NCBI GenBank assembly: GCA_965262875.1
Contig: OZ253569.1
Coordinates: forward strand, 5,394,001 to 5,458,000
Direction of reading: 5' to 3'
DNA: 64,000 bases
Source: JBALVT01 sp965262875
Lineage (GTDB): Bacteria > Pseudomonadota > Gammaproteobacteria > Pseudomonadales > Halieaceae
Shown: positions 1 to 9,460 of the stretch, piece by piece
Position numbering within the stretch: the stretch's first letter is position 1
Layout: each line of letters opens with the position of its first letter
Translations under genes and position numbers: made by a program
The notes under the pieces: generated by a model
Seen by the model: only the letters and a program-made list of their open reading frames with translations
Told to the model about the DNA's origin: nothing
Database searches by the model: none

Positions 1-1
1 A

Positions 2-967
2 GTGCAAGATCACGTTTTGCGCCGGACCGTTTTGGTCGCGCAGCCAGCGGTCAGTGCCGGCCGGCGGCGTGATCTACTCAAGCGGCTGCGTGCGCCCGGC
101 AACCAAATAGCGGATGAGTTTGTTCTCACTGAGCGGTTTTGCTCCAGTATCAGTCAGGATGAGTACCGCGAGGCCTTTGAGCGTATTCAGGCTTATATTC
201 AGGCTGGAGATTGCTACCAGGTCAATCTTGCACAACGGTTTAGTGCGCCCTATCGCGGAGATCCCTGGTCCGCTTACAAGAAGCTGCGCTCCATTGCTGC
301 TGCACCCTACTCGGGCTATCTCAGCCTTGCGGATAACGGTGCGGTAATGAGCCTCTCGCCAGAGCGCTTTATTACACTGCACGGACATCACGTGGAAACC
401 GCGCCCATTAAAGGCACGCGCCCCCGCTACAACGATCGGAGAACCGATCAACTAGCAGCCCGTGAATTGCTACATTCGGAAAAAGACAGAGCAGAGAATC
501 TGATGATAGTGGATTTACTGCGCAACGATTTGGGCCGCAACTGCGTACCGGGCAGCATCCATGTAGATAAACTATTTGAACTGCAAAGTTTCCCAACGGT
601 GCACCACCTGGTCAGCACGATAAGCGGAGAACTGCGCGAGGGTATCAATGTTGCTGATTTGTTAAGAGACAGTTTCCCCGGAGGTTCGATCACCGGCGCA
701 CCAAAGCGCCGAGCGATGGAGATTATCGAAGAGTTGGAGCCAGACCCGCGGCAAGTGTATTGCGGCTCACTGCTCTATATAAGTGCAGACGGGCGGATGG
801 ACAGCAACATCGCTATTCGAACTTTACTGGCCAACGCCGGTGAAATTCTGTGTTGGGGCGGTGGAGGCATCATCTCGGAGTCTCAGTGGCAACCCGAATA
901 CCAGGAAACCTATGACAAGGTGGGCCGCTTCTTATCGGAACTGGAAGCGACTATAGCTAGCGACTGA
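2..967 (+). CDS. pabB: Aminodeoxychorismate synthase component I (5' truncated by window edge)
   Basis: This is the C-terminal chorismate-binding part of an anthranilate synthase component I-type enzyme. PabB converts chorismate to 4-amino-4-deoxychorismate with ammonia from PabA, the first step of p-aminobenzoate and folate synthesis in the cytoplasm. The visible 321 residues carry PIKGTRPR at about residue 135, whose Lys is typical of PabB rather than TrpE. Further on are LLRNDLGR, FPGGSITGAPK and a C-terminal GGGGII segment. The frame is open to the first base, so the real start lies upstream and the GTG at base 2 is only the edge of the frame. It ends in TGA and converges on thrH 21 bases later. 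Confidence 0.9.
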   Translation: MQDHVLRRTVLVAQPAVSAGRRRDLLKRLRAPGNQIADEFVLTERFCSSISQDEYREAFERIQAYIQAGDCYQVNLAQRFSAPYRGDPWSAYKKLRSIAAAPYSGYLSLADNGAVMSLSPERFITLHGHHVETAPIKGTRPRYNDRRTDQLAARELLHSEKDRAENLMIVDLLRNDLGRNCVPGSIHVDKLFELQSFPTVHHLVSTISGELREGINVADLLRDSFPGGSITGAPKRRAMEIIEELEPDPRQVYCGSLLYISADGRMDSNIAIRTLLANAGEILCWGGGGIISESQWQPEYQETYDKVGRFLSELEATIASD

Positions 968-988
968 ATGGCTAGTGTCCGAATGGTT

Positions 989-1606
989 TTAAAAAGAAAG
1001 GCTGCGCTCACTGGCCGCTAAAAAACACCTCTTCAGATCGTCATATTCCTGAACTGCTTGGAACTGAGGGAATTCCTCGATGACATTCGGGGGCGCATGA
1101 AACAGAATCCCCACATCCGCTTCACTCAGCATTGTGGTGTCGTTGTACGAATCCCCCGCCGCTATCACTTTGTAATTCAAACTGTGAAAGGCTTTTACCG
1201 ATGCACGCTTGGGATCAGTTTGGCGCAATTTGTAGTCGACGACAGCACCGCTGTCATCGGTAATCAAGCGATGGCAGAAAAGAGTTGGCCAACTGAGCTG
1301 TCGCATTAGGGGCTGGGAAAACTCGTAAAAGGTATCCGACAGAATAATCACTTGAAAGCGCTCTCGCAGCCAATCGACAAACTCTATCGCACCTGGCAGT
1401 GGCTCCAAGGTGGCAATCACTTCCTGGATATCGTCAATTTTTAAATTGTGCTGACCCAACAGACCGAGACGTTGGCGCATGAGGACATCGTAATCCGGAA
1501 TATCGCGCGTAGTGGCGCGCAGTTCATCAATTCCCGTGCGCTCGGCAAACTCTATCCAGATTTCCGGTACAAGCACTCCTTCTAAGTCCAGGCAGGCCAA
1601 TTCCAC
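989..1606 (-). CDS. thrH: Bifunctional phosphoserine phosphatase/homoserine phosphotransferase ThrH
   Basis: HAD-superfamily enzyme of 205 residues, the usual ThrH length. ThrH of Pseudomonas removes phosphate from phosphoserine and can pass it to homoserine, linking serine and threonine synthesis. The N-terminal motif CLDLEGVL (nucleophile Asp7), a central ILSDTFYEF segment and the late AAGDSYNDTTML metal-binding motif are all present. The start is GTG, chosen because AGGAG lies about nine bases upstream. The gene converges with pabB; its 5' side abuts the end of cysB. Function is assigned from overall ThrH-like sequence rather than generic SerB. Confidence 0.9.
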   Translation of the reverse strand: MELACLDLEGVLVPEIWIEFAERTGIDELRATTRDIPDYDVLMRQRLGLLGQHNLKIDDIQEVIATLEPLPGAIEFVDWLRERFQVIILSDTFYEFSQPLMRQLSWPTLFCHRLITDDSGAVVDYKLRQTDPKRASVKAFHSLNYKVIAAGDSYNDTTMLSEADVGILFHAPPNVIEEFPQFQAVQEYDDLKRCFLAASERSLSF

Positions 1607-1692
1607 GTTTACAGACTCCTTTTGATGGGCACAGCAATAAAGCGGGACAATCTAACCACTTGATCGCGCAGGCACAAGTCCCGGGTGGAAAT

Positions 1693-2667
1693 TTACAATA
1701 CAGGCAGTTCCAAATGAGAGAACAGCTCGTCCAGCTCGGCTTTACTGTGTCTCATGAATGCCTCAGTGACCAGATCTCGAGTGAGATGTGGTGCAAATTC
1801 TTCGATAAAATCGTACATGTAACCACGCAGGAAAGTACCTTTTCGGCAGCCGATTTTGGTGATGCTGCTGGTGAAGAGATGACTTGCATCCAGCGCCACC
1901 ATGTCACTGTCGGTCTCTTTGTCGTAGGCCATGCCCGCTACAATTCCGATACCCAGGCCCAGGCGTACGTACGTCTTGATGACGTCGGCGTCGGCCGCTG
2001 TGAAAACCACTTTGGGTATCAAGCCCTTCTCGATAAAGGCCTCATCCAGCTTAGATCTGCCGGTGAACCCGAACACATAGGTCACGATGGGATGCGCGGC
2101 AACATCCTCCAAAGTCAGTTTTGAAACTTGGGCTAAGGGATGATTACGCGGAACCAATACACAGCGATTCCACCGGTAGCAAGGCATCATTACCAGGTCA
2201 CTGAACAATTCCAAGGCTTCGGTGGCGATGGCAAAGTCAACAGTACCGTCCGCCGCCATCTCGGATATCTGCATGGGCGTACCCTGGTGCATATGCAGAG
2301 ATACATCTGGGTAGCGATCGATAAAGGTGCGAATTGTGTCTGGCAACGCATAGCGCGCCTGGGTGTGTGTGGTGGCAAGGGAAAGGCTGCCCTTTTTCTC
2401 GTTGGAGTATTCCTGTGCGACCTGCTTAATGCTTTCTACTTTGCGCAGCACCTCTCCAGCCGTTTTGAGAATGGCTTCGCCTGCGGGGGTTATATGGGTG
2501 AGATGCTTGCCACTGCGGGAAAATACCTCAACACCCAGTTCATCTTCGAGCAGACGGATCTGCTTGCTAATTCCGGGTTGAGAAGTGTAGAGGCTCTGTG
2601 CTGTCGCAGATACATTGAGATCGTGATGAGCGACTTCCCATATGTACCTCAACTGCTGTAATTTCAT
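1693..2667 (-). CDS. cysB: LysR-family regulator CysB
   Basis: 324-residue LysR-type transcriptional regulator. The N-terminal helix-turn-helix starts MKLQQLRYIWEVAHHDLNVS and contains TSQPGISKQIRLLE, close to CysB/Cbl. The rest is a periplasmic-binding-protein-like effector domain. CysB activates sulfate assimilation and cysteine genes in response to N-acetylserine. The frame extends four codons upstream (MEPA), but MKLQQLRY is the family start. A D-cysteine desulfhydrase gene lies about 2.4 kb away, a plausible member of the sulfur regulon, though no CysB site could be shown. Confidence 0.92.
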   Translation of the reverse strand: MKLQQLRYIWEVAHHDLNVSATAQSLYTSQPGISKQIRLLEDELGVEVFSRSGKHLTHITPAGEAILKTAGEVLRKVESIKQVAQEYSNEKKGSLSLATTHTQARYALPDTIRTFIDRYPDVSLHMHQGTPMQISEMAADGTVDFAIATEALELFSDLVMMPCYRWNRCVLVPRNHPLAQVSKLTLEDVAAHPIVTYVFGFTGRSKLDEAFIEKGLIPKVVFTAADADVIKTYVRLGLGIGIVAGMAYDKETDSDMVALDASHLFTSSITKIGCRKGTFLRGYMYDFIEEFAPHLTRDLVTEAFMRHSKAELDELFSHLELPVL

Positions 2668-2773
2668 TGCTGGCTCCAATCGCTGTTGAATATCACCTAG
2701 CGAGTCTTATAAAGAATAGCCATTAAATAGTGTTAACGCCATCATAAAAGGTAATAACCATAAAAACGCTGTC

Positions 2774-3673
2774 TCAACGGTTTGCGACACCGTGAGGAAC
2801 GTGTCCCGTGGCGATATGCGGGCTCGCCGAGGCGCAGTGAAGTTGCTGATCATCGAAGAAAACATCGGCCTGATAAGCCATTAGAAATTCGGTTTTATCC
2901 ATGCCACCCAGAAAAATAGATTCGTCGATTCGAATATTCCAGGCTCGCAGTGTTCGGATGACACGCTCGTGGGCGGGTGCAGAACGGGCCGTCACCAAAG
3001 CGGTACGAATAGGCGATTCCGTAGCGGGAAACGCTTGCTGCAACTGATGCAGCGCACCCAAAAAGGCCTTAAAGGGGCCTCCACTCAACGGTTGATGAGC
3101 GGCGGCTTGCTCACTAGCTGTGAATGCGGCTAGGCCTTCACTTTTGTAAATCTGTTCCGCTTCGTCAGAAAAAATGACCGCGTCACCGTCAAAGGCGAAT
3201 CTCAAAGTCTCGGTATCCATAGCTGCGCCCTTGTTGGAAACTAACGTAGCTGCAGCTACTCCGTGATCCAGAGCGTGGCGAACATCGTCGGCTTCGTTGG
3301 ACAAAAAAAGCTGACAACCAAAAGCATTGATGTAACGCCAGGGGCTTTCGCCACCGCAAAATGCTGCGCGACTAATCGTCAGATTGTGGTGCTGAATTGA
3401 ATTAAATACCCGCAGGCCCGTGTCGGCACTATTGCGGGACAACAACACCACTTCAACCTCAGCATTTTCTCCAAGAGCTTCGTTCATGCGCAACAGCTTT
3501 TGGACTACCGGAAAGGCCTCTCCAGGGTCCAGTGGATCATCTTCACGATCGACCTGATATTGGGAATAAGCCTTTAGCCCCTGGTCTTGATATACCTGGT
3601 GACTTTCATCGAGATTGAATAGCGCCCGGGATGAGATGGCGATAACAAGGCGGTTTTTAGTCTCAGTGGACAT
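2774..3673 (-). CDS. Cytosolic 5'-nucleotidase (PF06189 type)
   Basis: 299-residue protein resembling the PF06189 5'-nucleotidase family, related to vertebrate cytosolic NT5C1 enzymes that dephosphorylate nucleoside monophosphates. Visible features are the N-terminal LVIAISSRALFNLDESH, VVLLSRNSADTGLRVFNS, the central FDGDAVIFSDEAE (HAD-like acidic motif) and GGMDKTEFL with FFDDQ near the end. The start is ATG at 3673, in a TGATG arrangement where the symporter stop and this start share one base, so the two are probably translationally coupled. The longer frame reading into the symporter gene is a shadow. Why a nucleotidase should be coupled to an amino-acid symporter is unclear. Confidence 0.82.
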   Translation of the reverse strand: MSTETKNRLVIAISSRALFNLDESHQVYQDQGLKAYSQYQVDREDDPLDPGEAFPVVQKLLRMNEALGENAEVEVVLLSRNSADTGLRVFNSIQHHNLTISRAAFCGGESPWRYINAFGCQLFLSNEADDVRHALDHGVAAATLVSNKGAAMDTETLRFAFDGDAVIFSDEAEQIYKSEGLAAFTASEQAAAHQPLSGGPFKAFLGALHQLQQAFPATESPIRTALVTARSAPAHERVIRTLRAWNIRIDESIFLGGMDKTEFLMAYQADVFFDDQQLHCASASPHIATGHVPHGVANR

Positions 3674-5004
3674 CAGTTTTCCTGCCTCCCAAAGTACTCT
3701 TTGGATAGTTTGAACACCACCGGGCTCAGTAGCAATAGCGCCACCAGATTTGGAATCGCCATTAAGGCATTCAGGGTGTCGGCAATCAGCCACACCAGGT
3801 CCAGCTCAAACATTGTGCCCAGGGGAATGGCGATGACCCAAGCCAGGCGAAAGGGAATGATACCCCGTGTTCCGACCAAAAAAACCACACAGCGTTCGCC
3901 GTAAAAGGACCAGCCAATCATAGTTGTGAAGGCAAATATACATAGGGCCAATGCCACTATCAGGTCACCACCAGGTAAGGCGCTCGCAAAAGCCATGGAG
4001 GTCAAACTGGCACCGCTAACACCGGTTGGCAATACATCCATGATGACAATCACCAAGCCTGTCATGGTGCAGACGATCAAAGTGTCAATGAAAGTACCCA
4101 GCATGGCAATCATGCCCTGTTGTACCGGCTCGTCGGTTTGCGCTGCCGCATGAGCAATAGGAGCGCTACCCAGGCCCGCCTCATTGGAAAAAATCCCGCG
4201 CGCCACACCAAAGCGCAGAGCGGCCCAAATTGTTGCTCCTGCAAAGCCGCCCGCAGCCGCGGAACCGGTGAAAGCGCTTTCTACAATCGTCGCTATCGCT
4301 TGAGGGACCTCAGAAATATGGAGCGCAATAGCAACGGTGCCCAACGCAATATAGGCAAGGGCCATAAATGGAACCAGCCAACTCGCCACGGTGGAGATAC
4401 GCTTGATTCCCCCCAGAACCACCGCGCCTACCAGTACCATAAGCACCAGGCCAGTGGCCAGTGGTGGTACCGCGAAGGAATCGTGCAGTACTTGCGAGGC
4501 TGAGTTTGATTGTACTGTGTTGGCGATACCGAATCCCGCCAGGGCGCCAAACCCCGCGAATGCATAGCCCAACCAGTGCCAATGCTTGGCCAGCCCATTG
4601 CGAATGTAATACATGGGGCCGCCACTGTAATTGCCCTTGGCGTCGCGCTCGCGATAATGCACCGCGCACACAGCCTCGGCATACTTGGTTGCCATACCGA
4701 CCAGCGCGGTAATCCACATCCAAAAGAGAGCCCCCGGCCCACCCAGTGCCAAAGCCGTTGCAACGCCGGCGATATTTCCAGTGCCGATCGTTGCAGACAG
4801 TGACGTCATCAACGCACTAAATGGGGAAATGTCTCCTTTGCCCGAGCCCGTACGACCCTGAATGAGCAATCGGAATGCGGTGGGTATTTTTCGAATGGTT
4901 AGAAAACGCATTCCCAGGCTGAGGTACACCCCGGTACCCAGCAACAAAACCAGCATGACAGGACCCCAGGCCCAACTATTGATCTGTCCTATCAGTTCTG
5001 TCAT
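3673..5004 (-). CDS. Sodium/alanine (AGCS) symporter
   Basis: 443-residue multi-spanning inner-membrane protein of the alanine or glycine:cation symporter family. Diagnostic segments are GSGKGDISPFSALMTSLSAT, GTGNIAGVATALALGGPGA and IFSNEAGLGSAPIAHAAA. These proteins import alanine or glycine with sodium. Length and motifs are normal, without visible damage. The stop overlaps the start of the nucleotidase gene by one base, so the pair forms an operon. The start ATG at 5004 gives the typical short N-terminus before the first membrane segment. Confidence 0.93.
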   Translation of the reverse strand: MTELIGQINSWAWGPVMLVLLLGTGVYLSLGMRFLTIRKIPTAFRLLIQGRTGSGKGDISPFSALMTSLSATIGTGNIAGVATALALGGPGALFWMWITALVGMATKYAEAVCAVHYRERDAKGNYSGGPMYYIRNGLAKHWHWLGYAFAGFGALAGFGIANTVQSNSASQVLHDSFAVPPLATGLVLMVLVGAVVLGGIKRISTVASWLVPFMALAYIALGTVAIALHISEVPQAIATIVESAFTGSAAAGGFAGATIWAALRFGVARGIFSNEAGLGSAPIAHAAAQTDEPVQQGMIAMLGTFIDTLIVCTMTGLVIVIMDVLPTGVSGASLTSMAFASALPGGDLIVALALCIFAFTTMIGWSFYGERCVVFLVGTRGIIPFRLAWVIAIPLGTMFELDLVWLIADTLNALMAIPNLVALLLLSPVVFKLSKEYFGRQEN

Positions 5005-5051
5005 GGGCTGTCCTGTTCTAGGTATAAAGAGTATCTGGAAAGCGAACTCGA

Positions 5052-6044
5052 CTAAAAGTTAAACTCAGCGCCGTGAGGGAAAATACCGTAAATGCCGCCG
5101 GTATGAACAAAAACGATGTCTTCGCAGTCGGCAAAGCGACCCTGGTCAATTTCACTAACCATGCCAGCAAAGGCTTTTCCCGTGTAGCAAGGATCCAACA
5201 CCAACCCTTCCAGCGCGCTCAGCTGCGCAATGATTTCATAGACCTCGGGACTGGCGATACCGTAACCCGCACCAACGTATCCATCGATTACCTTAGGTTC
5301 AACGTTCACCTCGGGTGCACCGGGAAATCGTTGATACCAGGCTTTTGCGTCTGCGCGAATCTTGTCCAGGAAATACTGCTCATCGTCGCAGACATTAATT
5401 CCCCAGATCTGGGCAGGCAGTTTGTGCAGCAATGCACCCAGGGTCAGCCCGGCCTGCGTGCCTCCTGATCCTGTGGCCGTGACAACATTGGCCTGTTTTA
5501 TCGATGCCGTCTTAAAATCGCAAGAGAGCTCTTCGGCAGCTTCGATATACCCCCAGATTCCAATCTCGTCGCTGCCGCCTATAGGAATTACCAGCGCCTT
5601 GCGCCCCTGGCTTGCGTAGTGATCAACCCAGTGTTGAAAGATCGCATCGCGGTCCTTAAGAAATTCCCTATTCAGGTAGCAGCTTACCCGCGCACCGGCG
5701 AGATGATCCAGCAGGTAGTTTCCCTCATAGTCAGACGGCTCTTCTCCGCGCAATATCAGGTGTGTCGACAAGCCCAGCTGTGCACCCACAAATGCGGTGG
5801 CCCGGCAGTGATTGCTTTGCACACCGCCGGCGGTAATCAAGGTGTCGTAGCCGTTATCGATTGCGTAGGCAGCGATAAATTCCAGCTTGCGAACTTTGTT
5901 GCCACTTAAAGTGGAGCCGGTCATGTCGTCCCGCTTGACCCAAATCCTGTGCCCGCTACCCCACTTTTTGGAGGCGCGAGACAGGTATTGCAGCGGTGTG
6001 GGAGTGCAAGCGAGGTCTATCTTGTGGGGGTAAATCAGCGTCAT
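5052..6044 (-). CDS. dcyD: D-cysteine desulfhydrase / ACC deaminase family PLP enzyme
   Basis: 330-residue fold-type II PLP enzyme. D-cysteine desulfhydrase cleaves D-cysteine to pyruvate, sulfide and ammonia; close relatives deaminate ACC. The PLP-binding Lys is in GSTLSGNKVRKLE, followed by GGVQSNHCRATA and TATGSGGTQAG (phosphate loop). The ATG at 6044 is preferred over a TTG three codons upstream, because it follows the yajC stop by one base (TAA-A-ATG), suggesting coupled translation. It could alternatively be an L-cysteate sulfo-lyase, which looks similar; the family is certain, the substrate is not. Confidence 0.82.
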   Translation of the reverse strand: MTLIYPHKIDLACTPTPLQYLSRASKKWGSGHRIWVKRDDMTGSTLSGNKVRKLEFIAAYAIDNGYDTLITAGGVQSNHCRATAFVGAQLGLSTHLILRGEEPSDYEGNYLLDHLAGARVSCYLNREFLKDRDAIFQHWVDHYASQGRKALVIPIGGSDEIGIWGYIEAAEELSCDFKTASIKQANVVTATGSGGTQAGLTLGALLHKLPAQIWGINVCDDEQYFLDKIRADAKAWYQRFPGAPEVNVEPKVIDGYVGAGYGIASPEVYEIIAQLSALEGLVLDPCYTGKAFAGMVSEIDQGRFADCEDIVFVHTGGIYGIFPHGAEFNF

Positions 6045-6045
6045 T

Positions 6046-6381
6046 TTAGCCAATAGACTTCAGGGTACCCTTGGGGAGAACGGCATGAATATGCACACGC
6101 TGAAATTTGAGTTCTACTTTCTCGGTAACGTTCAGGACAATGTAGTGATCATCCAATGAAGTTATTTTACCAAGAATGCCGGAACTGGTAACCACCTCGT
6201 CACCTTTGGCCAGTGCCGACACCATCTCGGTATGTTCTTTTTGTCGCTTTCGCTGAGGCCTGATCGCGATGAAGTAAAACAGGACAAACAGCCCAATGAG
6301 AAAAGCGATCTGAAATAAATCACCTCCGGGTGGTTGTCCTTCTACCGCTTGGGCATGGGCGCTGGAAACAAACAAACTCAT
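6046..6381 (-). CDS. yajC: Preprotein translocase accessory subunit YajC
   Basis: 111-residue YajC: a short glycine/proline-rich N-terminus, one membrane segment (residues about 23-41), the family signature IRPQRKRQKEH and a cytoplasmic domain with GDEVVTSSGILGKI. YajC associates with SecDF in the inner membrane. The start MSLFVSSAHAQ is chosen because upstream codons do not look like YajC. In most Gammaproteobacteria yajC lies between tgt and secD. Here it stands alone between xthA and a D-cysteine desulfhydrase gene, so it may be a relocated or second copy. Confidence 0.9.
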   Translation of the reverse strand: MSLFVSSAHAQAVEGQPPGGDLFQIAFLIGLFVLFYFIAIRPQRKRQKEHTEMVSALAKGDEVVTSSGILGKITSLDDHYIVLNVTEKVELKFQRVHIHAVLPKGTLKSIG

Positions 6382-6498
6382 TAAAATATTCCTGTGACAG
6401 GCTCCAAATGGAGCATTTATGTGGTGAGCTAATGTACAGGGTTTCACTTGGCCTAGCAATCCGGGTCCGAGCTAGCACAGCACGTTACAACACGTCTC

Positions 6499-7281
6499 TC
6501 AGGAAGCAATCTCGATAGAATATTCCATAATTTGAGGGGCGTGATCCGAAAAACGTTGTTCTCGATAAACGCTGGCGGCCAGCACTTTGTCCACCAAGCC
6601 AGGTGTTATCACCTGATAATCGAGGCGCCATCCCACATTTTTTGCCCAGGCCTGGCCCCGGTTGGACCACCAGGTGTATTCATCGGGCCGTTGATCTACG
6701 ACGCGGAAGGAATCGACATAGCCCACCTCGTCATACAGCGTATCGAGCCATTCTCGCTCAATCGGTAAAAACCCCGAGTTTTTCCGGTTGGGTCTCCAAT
6801 TCTTAAGGTCGATCTCTTTGTGGCAGATATTCCAATCGGCACAGATAATAAACTCTCTGTGCTTACGCCGCAGAGATTTCAGGTGGTCCATAAATATATC
6901 CATAAAGCGCAGCTTCTTCTGTAACACCTCCTCGGAGCTGGAACCTGAGGGCATATACAGCGAAATCACGCTAACTCCCTTAAAATCCACCTGCAGGTAG
7001 CGCCCCTCAGAATCGGCCGGATCCCATCCCAATGAGCGAATCACCTTGCTGGGCTTTGCTTTGCAGTAAACGGCAGTGCCGCTATAACCTTTTTTCACTG
7101 CATCATTGAAAAAGCTGTGATATCCCTCGGGGTGAAATACCGGGTCATCCAGTTGATCGCGCTGCGCCTTCGTCTCCTGGATGCAGACCACATCGGCATC
7201 CTGCATTTTCAACCAGTCAAAAAAGCCCTTGCGGGCCGCCGCGCGGATACCGTTGGTATTGCAGGTTATTACCTTTGCCAT
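6499..7281 (-). CDS. xthA: Exodeoxyribonuclease III
   Basis: 260-residue exonuclease III of the EEP family, acting on abasic sites and 3' blocks in base-excision repair. The catalytic segments are all visible: ITCNTNGIRAA, VVCIQETKAQ (metal-binding Glu), ADWNICHKEIDLKNW, LDYQVIT and the terminal SDHAP. The frame extends far upstream of ATG 7281, but the start MAKVITCNTNG matches the family length. It is transcribed away from the acyl-CoA ligase gene, with a 424-base divergent spacer. Confidence 0.93.
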   Translation of the reverse strand: MAKVITCNTNGIRAAARKGFFDWLKMQDADVVCIQETKAQRDQLDDPVFHPEGYHSFFNDAVKKGYSGTAVYCKAKPSKVIRSLGWDPADSEGRYLQVDFKGVSVISLYMPSGSSSEEVLQKKLRFMDIFMDHLKSLRRKHREFIICADWNICHKEIDLKNWRPNRKNSGFLPIEREWLDTLYDEVGYVDSFRVVDQRPDEYTWWSNRGQAWAKNVGWRLDYQVITPGLVDKVLAASVYREQRFSDHAPQIMEYSIEIAS

Positions 7282-7705
7282 TGTCTGTGCTTCCAAATTG
7301 GGGATGAAACGAGCTGAAGTCCGCGAGTGTAAAGGATGACACTCCCTGGATTCAATTAGCAGCGAGAATTGAACTACCGGGACATTCAAGTGTCCCATTA
7401 ACAGGCCATTCGAACAATCTTGCCCTGTGAGTGATTCAAAGCCGTTAGTGGAGTTTGCCCAATGTCCAAAAGTACAGCTCAGACCAATCAGGAAGTCGCC
7501 TCGAATATGCGCAGCGCATTGGAGCTGATGAACTCGACGAGCTGTACATAAACTCAAACTGGACTACCTACCTGAATCCTGGGTCAATACCGCAAACCAG
7601 CACCAATATTAGGACAACCATAAGCAACTGACATTCTCGCAAATATCGACACTGTGCTAGCCTAAGCAACTTAAGGCCACGTTGAGATACATGGAGAAGA
7701 GTTGC
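7282..7705. other. Divergent intergenic spacer between xthA and acyl-CoA ligase
   Basis: No convincing gene. It should hold the promoters for xthA (leftward) and the ligase (rightward). Two small perfect inverted repeats are visible near the xthA side: GAGTGT/ACACTC at 7325-7344 and GGGACA/TGTCCC at 7379-7396. A 29-codon frame at 7462-7551 has no ribosome binding site and is not called. Confidence 0.4.
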
Positions 7706-9411
7706 ATGGGTGACGCCCTCGAATTAGTTGCGAAACTGAATGAAGCTCGCGAGCAATTAACGGGGCCCGGCGCTCCATTTGAAATCGAACAGCGCCAGAT
7801 CAACGGTATTGAACTGCGAACTTACAAGACCGCGCCAGTAACCTTGCGCGACGCTTTAGCCCAGGGACGCACTCATGGGGAAAAAACCTTCATCACCTTT
7901 GGGGAAGAGCGATATAGCTTTGATGAATTCTTTGCCGCTGTAGATCGAGCTGCAAACTATATGGCGGACCACTTTGAGATAACCAAGGGAGATCGCGTGG
8001 CCATCGCTATGCGAAATTACCCGGAGTGGATGATGGCCTATGTAGCCACTGTATCGATTGGAGCCGTCGTTGTTCCATTGAACAGTTGGGGACAGGCCGA
8101 TGAGTTGGAGTATGCCCTGAGCGATGCGGGTGCAAAGCTATTGTATTGCGATCAGCAGCGAGCCAATTACATTGAAGATTGCCTGGAGGCACTGAACTGC
8201 AAAGCAGTGGTTGTCAAAGGTGGCGGCAATAGTGACAACCCGTTCGTAGAACCCTGGGAGGCAACACAAAACGGTCCCGCTGAAATGCCCGATGTAGATA
8301 TTAGCAGCGGCGATTTAGCGATGATTATGTACACCTCAGGGACGACGGGTAAGCCCAAGGGTGCCGCCTCCACCAATTTTAATACCTGCCAGGCCCTGTT
8401 TAACTTTGAAGTTCACTCCTATATATCGGCGATGGCCAATCCGGAAACCGTTGGCAAAATGATGGAAAGCGGATTTGAACCGTCGACCTTGCTTACGGTT
8501 CCCCTCTTCCACGTATCTGGATGCTATGCAGTGTTCATGCTTAATTTACGCGGGGGGCGTAAAACCTCTATCCTGAATAAGTGGAATCCGGAAGATGCTT
8601 TAAAGGTCATAGAACAGGAACGCATTACCATTTTCACCGGCGTGCCGACGCTGACAATGTCGTTATTGGAATCTCCGGATTTTCCGAAAACCGACACTTC
8701 CAGCCTGTACAGTCTTGGCGCTGGAGGCACGGCCTGCCCCCTCACCTTAAAGACCTGATTTACGACAAAGTGCCACATGCCTATCCCGGCACGGGCTATG
8801 GCATGACTGAAACCAACGCCACTTGCGCCTCGGGAACAGGTGAGGCATTCCGTCTGCGCCCAAACTCGGCGGGGACACTGTCTCCGATTGTTGAGTGCAA
8901 AACCGTCGACGAAAATGGGAAGGATCTCGCCGCTGGCGAAACAGGTGAGCTTTACGTGAAGAGCCCAGCCAACGTACAACAGTATTGGAATCTTCCAGAA
9001 GCGTCTGCCGAAACTTTTATCGATGGTTGGGTCGCAACGGGTGACGTTGGCTATATCGACCCGGAGGGTTTTCTGTATATCGTCGACAGGCTCAAAGACT
9101 TGGTGATTCGCGGCGGCGAAAACATCTACCCCATCGAGATCGAAGGTATATTGCTAACGCATCCCCTGATCCAGGAAGCGGCCGTGTATGGCATACCCCA
9201 CGAGCAGTTGGGAGAGGAGTTGGCGGCAACGGTATTTGTTAATGGCCAAACGACCGAGCTGGAACTAACTGAATTTGTTAACGAGCGGCTGGCGCGGTTT
9301 AAAGTTCCCAGCGTAATTACCGTGTCGGATGAAGCGCTTGCTAAAAACGCTGCGGGCAAGTTGTTGAAGAAAACGATACGGGAAGAGTTTCTCAAAATGA
9401 CTACGAGTTAG
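7706..9411 (+). pseudogene. Acyl-CoA ligase (AMP-forming), split by a one-base frameshift
   Basis: Class I adenylate-forming acyl-CoA synthetase that would activate a carboxylic acid via an acyl-adenylate. The first part carries MYTSGTTGKPKGA (ATP loop), PLFHVSGCYAVF and TGVPTLTMSLL. The second part, in another frame, carries AYPGTGYGMTE, GWVATGDVGYID, VDRLKDLVIRGGENIYP and the catalytic Lys in KNAAGKLLKK. The break is in a C run at 8737-8741: five Cs are present and a sixth would restore one frame of about 568 residues. As written, the first frame stops at 8758. Start ATG 7706 is chosen because GGAGAAGAG lies just upstream. Everything else is intact, so this is either a recent inactivation, a phase-variable tract or a base-calling error. 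Confidence 0.85.
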
Positions 9412-9460
9412 TTTGTGCTCGTCTGGAATCTTTTTAAAATACTTCGACAGTAGACTGAGA

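Noticed and set aside
4310..4763. Several overlapping frames inside the alanine symporter gene
   Set aside because: Shadow frames of a clear coding gene.
7462..7551. 29-codon ORF between xthA and the acyl-CoA ligase
   Set aside because: No ribosome binding site, no recognisable motif and chance-length.
8581..8758. Programmed frameshifting in the acyl-CoA ligase
   Set aside because: The lesion is a plain C-run length change with no slippery heptamer, stimulator or known precedent in this family.
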